A DNA stretch of 43,682 bases from an uncultured Microbulbifer sp. (GTDB lineage Bacteria; Pseudomonadota; Gammaproteobacteria; Pseudomonadales; Cellvibrionaceae): assembly GCF_913055755.1 (NCBI RefSeq), contig NZ_CAJXKH010000020.1:1-43682 (forward strand), given 5' to 3'. A model generated the notes under the pieces. That model saw only the letters and a list, made by a program, of their open reading frames with translations. It searched no databases and was not told where the DNA came from. Made by a program: the position numbers and the translations under genes. Positions 41,669 to 43,682 of the stretch are shown here, piece after piece; position 1 is the first letter of the stretch, and every line of letters starts with the position of its first letter.

Positions 41669-42834
41669 TAGCTTCCCAGTATCAGTGAACAGTTACTCCC
41701 GCCAAAGGCGAAGGAGTTACTCATTACAAAGCGCGGCGCGCTCGCGGTATCACCCGTGCGCACCAGATTGATTGGCGGCAGTGCGGGGTCGCGGTCGCTG
41801 CCATTGCAGTGGGGGGGCAGTTGGCCACGGCTGAGTGCCAGCCAGCAGAATGCCGCCTCCAGTGCGCCCGCCGCACCCAGGGTGTGCCCGGTCATGGGTT
41901 TGGTAGACGAACAGGGTGTCGCCTCCCCCAATAGCCGGCTCACCGCCAGCGCTTCCATGATGTCGTTCTGCGGAGTGCCGGTGCCATGCAGATTGAGATA
42001 GCTGATATCCGCGGGCTGCAGGCCGGCGTCTTTCAGCGCTCCGGCCATGGCCGCTTCCGCACCGCGACCCTCCGGGTCCGGCGCCGACATATGGTGGGCA
42101 TCGGAGCTCGCGGCCACACCGCACAGGCGCACCGGGCCCGGCTCGCGGCTCATGATAAACACCGCGCCCGCCTCACCCAAATTGATGCCGTCGCGGTCGG
42201 CGCTGAACGGGCTTGTATGGCCAGCGCTCAGGGCACCCAGGCCATTAAAGCCGGTGACGGTCATGCCGCACAGGGTGTCTACACCGCCGACCACGACTGC
42301 GTCGCACACGTCCATGGCCAACAGCCTGCGCGCACTGGCGAAGGCGTTGGCACTGGAGGAGCAGGCAGTGGACACCGTCAGGCGCGGTCCATCCAGCTGT
42401 AAATAGCGGGCGACGTATTCTGCCAGCGCCGCCATCTGTTGTTGATAGCGATAGCGATAATTTTTCTGCCCCGGACTGGCCAGGCGCTGTTCACCACTGG
42501 CAATACCGGAGGTGGAGGTTCCCATCACCACACCAATACGCGCAGCGCCGACGCGCTCGATCAGGCTTTGTAGCGGTTCCCGCAGGCCGGAAACCACCTG
42601 CTGTGCCAGGCGATTGTTGCGGCAGTCGTATTCCAGCAGATGTTCCGGGACCTGCGGCAGCTCCATGCCCACGGCGCCAAAACGGCTGTGATCCGGGCCG
42701 AGCCACGGGCTGCCCTGGCGCATCCCCGAGGTGTCGCCGCGGAACAGGCGCTGGGCCAGTGCTTCGGCATCCGCATCGGTTCCTGTACCGAGGGCACAGG
42801 TCAGGCTCATATGGTTGAGGTAGTAATCGGGCAT
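41668..42834 (-). CDS. Beta-ketoacyl synthase (ApeO-like)
   Basis: Ketosynthase of 388 residues with the active site complete: C158 in STACSSS, H283 in NLHGTGTPQND and H317 in MTGHTLGAAG. The N-terminus is shorter and more divergent than FabF (MPDYYLNHMSLTCALG), as in ApeO of aryl polyene clusters, where this enzyme extends the polyene with a chain-length-factor partner. It lies between the halogenase-like gene (34 bases upstream) and the dehydratase (overlapping by TAATG). A chain-length factor is not in the window and may lie further upstream beyond the right edge. Confidence 0.9.
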   Translation of the reverse strand: MPDYYLNHMSLTCALGTGTDADAEALAQRLFRGDTSGMRQGSPWLGPDHSRFGAVGMELPQVPEHLLEYDCRNNRLAQQVVSGLREPLQSLIERVGAARIGVVMGTSTSGIASGEQRLASPGQKNYRYRYQQQMAALAEYVARYLQLDGPRLTVSTACSSSANAFASARRLLAMDVCDAVVVGGVDTLCGMTVTGFNGLGALSAGHTSPFSADRDGINLGEAGAVFIMSREPGPVRLCGVAASSDAHHMSAPDPEGRGAEAAMAGALKDAGLQPADISYLNLHGTGTPQNDIMEALAVSRLLGEATPCSSTKPMTGHTLGAAGALEAAFCWLALSRGQLPPHCNGSDRDPALPPINLVRTGDTASAPRFVMSNSFAFGGSNCSLILGS

Positions 42835-42868
42835 AACGCTGTTCGTACTTTTTCGCTCTCAGTCCTGT

Positions 42869-43682
42869 TCAGTCGCGCGCGCAGATTTCTGCGAGGGTGC
42901 GCAGGCGGCGCTGCGCACTGGCCACATAGGGGTTGTTGGTGTCCCAGGCGTAACCGGCGAGGATCGAGCAGATCATGCGCTTGATCTCCGGCTGCGGGTT
43001 GGGATGGAAAATCACATCCTGAAAAGTCCCTTCATACCAGGCGGTCACGTAGACCTTGAACACGTCGACGCCGGCCTTCAGCGGCGCGGCAAACTCGGCC
43101 TGCCAGTCCACGGTCTCCCCGCGCAACTCCCGGTCCAGGCAATCGCTGGCAAGCTGGGCGGACTTCATGGCGATGGTGACGCCGGAGGAAAATACCGGGT
43201 CGAGGAACTCCCCCGCGTTGCCCAGCAGTGCAAAGCCGGGTCCGGTAAGGGATTTCACATCACTGGCGTAACCGGTGATGCGCTGCACAGGGGTATCGAA
43301 CTCGGCGTTCTGCAGGGTCTTGGCCAGGTTCGGGGAGCCATTCACCGCCGCGCGCAGGATTTCCTCCGGAGTTTCTCCCAGCGCTTCGATCTGTTCCTGT
43401 TTACCCACCACACCCAGGGATGCGCGGCCACCGGCGAAGGGAATCAGCCAGTACCAGATATCCCGCTGCTCCGGGTGCACGGTGATCAGGATCTTGTCGC
43501 GGTCGAAGCCGACCTCATCGATGTTGTCCTGCACATGGGTGAACACCGACTGGCGCACGGGGAAATCCGATGGCCGGTCCAGCTCCAGCAGGCGCGGCAA
43601 CACCCGGCCAAAACCGCTGGCGTCGAGCACAAACTTGCCGTTGAAGGCCACCTGCTCGCCATCGCACTCGGCGATCAGACGC
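42869..43682 (-). CDS. FAD-dependent oxidoreductase, tryptophan-halogenase-like (cut by window edge)
   Basis: C-terminal part (about 271 residues visible) of a flavoprotein of the tryptophan halogenase/geranylgeranyl reductase type. The reading frame runs to the right edge on the minus strand, so the FAD-binding start lies outside. Visible features are KFVLDASGFGRVLPRLLE, IWYWLIPFAGGRASLGVVG, GPGFALLGNAGEFLDPVFSS (the second FAD motif with the GD-like GNAGEFLDP) and GVTIAMKSAQLASD. Halogenase-like flavoproteins are usual members of aryl-polyene and flexirubin clusters. It is the first visible gene of the operon. Whether it halogenates, hydroxylates or reduces cannot be told without the N-terminal part. 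Confidence 0.85.
   Translation of the reverse strand, partial: RLIAECDGEQVAFNGKFVLDASGFGRVLPRLLELDRPSDFPVRQSVFTHVQDNIDEVGFDRDKILITVHPEQRDIWYWLIPFAGGRASLGVVGKQEQIEALGETPEEILRAAVNGSPNLAKTLQNAEFDTPVQRITGYASDVKSLTGPGFALLGNAGEFLDPVFSSGVTIAMKSAQLASDCLDRELRGETVDWQAEFAAPLKAGVDVFKVYVTAWYEGTFQDVIFHPNPQPEIKRMICSILAGYAWDTNNPYVASAQRRLRTLAEICARD

Noticed and set aside
1..43682. CRISPR array, tRNA, rRNA, prophage or insertion sequence
   Set aside because: I saw no regularly spaced repeats, no cloverleaf with conserved T-loop sequence and no transposase, integrase or phage structural genes. This is by eye; a tRNAscan and ISfinder run would settle it.

Overview
The window reads as a chromosomal segment of a marine, moderately high-GC Gammaproteobacterium, most likely Microbulbifer or a close relative. 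The grounds are a TonB-dependent receptor, a GH3 lipoprotein with an inserted PA14 domain, an aryl-polyene-type type II fatty acid/polyketide operon, a FinR/Fpr pair and a RimK-like/GNAT-C39 pair. This placement is inference from gene content. I saw no rRNA, tRNA, CRISPR array, transposase, integrase or phage genes.

Layout. Bases 1-1600 hold the end of an unidentified protein and, facing it, a VAT1-like quinone oxidoreductase. Bases 1700-7450 (minus strand) form a peptide-use block: a TonB-dependent receptor followed by an M19 dipeptidase lipoprotein, next to a DUF885 metallopeptidase-like protein. Bases 7600-9540 (plus) carry a MetA-type outer-membrane transporter and a carbon-nitrogen hydrolase separated by a clear terminator. 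Bases 9663-12353 encode a GH3 beta-glycosidase lipoprotein with a LacI-type operator-like box upstream. Bases 12468-15265 (minus) are hppD, a VOC/glyoxalase-fold gene and a fumarylacetoacetase-family gene in one operon closed by a strong terminator. Bases 15525-19051 (minus) are a membrane-stress operon: a small RHH-like protein, PspA/IM30, a YqiJ/NfeD-like membrane protein and flotillin.

Bases 19437-32159 (plus) are the most striking region. A tandem TldD-TldE-TldD peptidase trio, with Tat-type signals on both TldD copies, is followed by an elaborate palindromic intergenic element and then a six-gene operon: DUF4159, MoxR ATPase, DUF58/vWA, BatA-like protein, a large membrane protein with a His-rich insert, and a GATase-like membrane protein. 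The two halves may form one envelope or peptide-maturation system in which the MoxR machine remodels or assembles and the TldD/E metallopeptidases process peptides. That functional link is a hypothesis.

Bases 32267-34050 hold divergent fpr (ferredoxin-NADP reductase) and a FinR-like LysR regulator. Bases 34079-36899 hold a divergent RimK-like ATP-grasp ligase and a GNAT-C39 protease fusion, a candidate peptide-tagging pair. Bases 36999-37908 hold two convergent small lipoproteins around a bidirectional terminator. Bases 38021-43682 (minus, running off the right edge) are the distal part of an aryl-polyene-type operon: halogenase-like flavoprotein, ketosynthase, dehydratase, ketoreductase and ketosynthase with coupled start/stop codons. 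A PagL-like outer-membrane lipid A deacylase and a sulfotransferase are spaced as if they belong to the same transcript.
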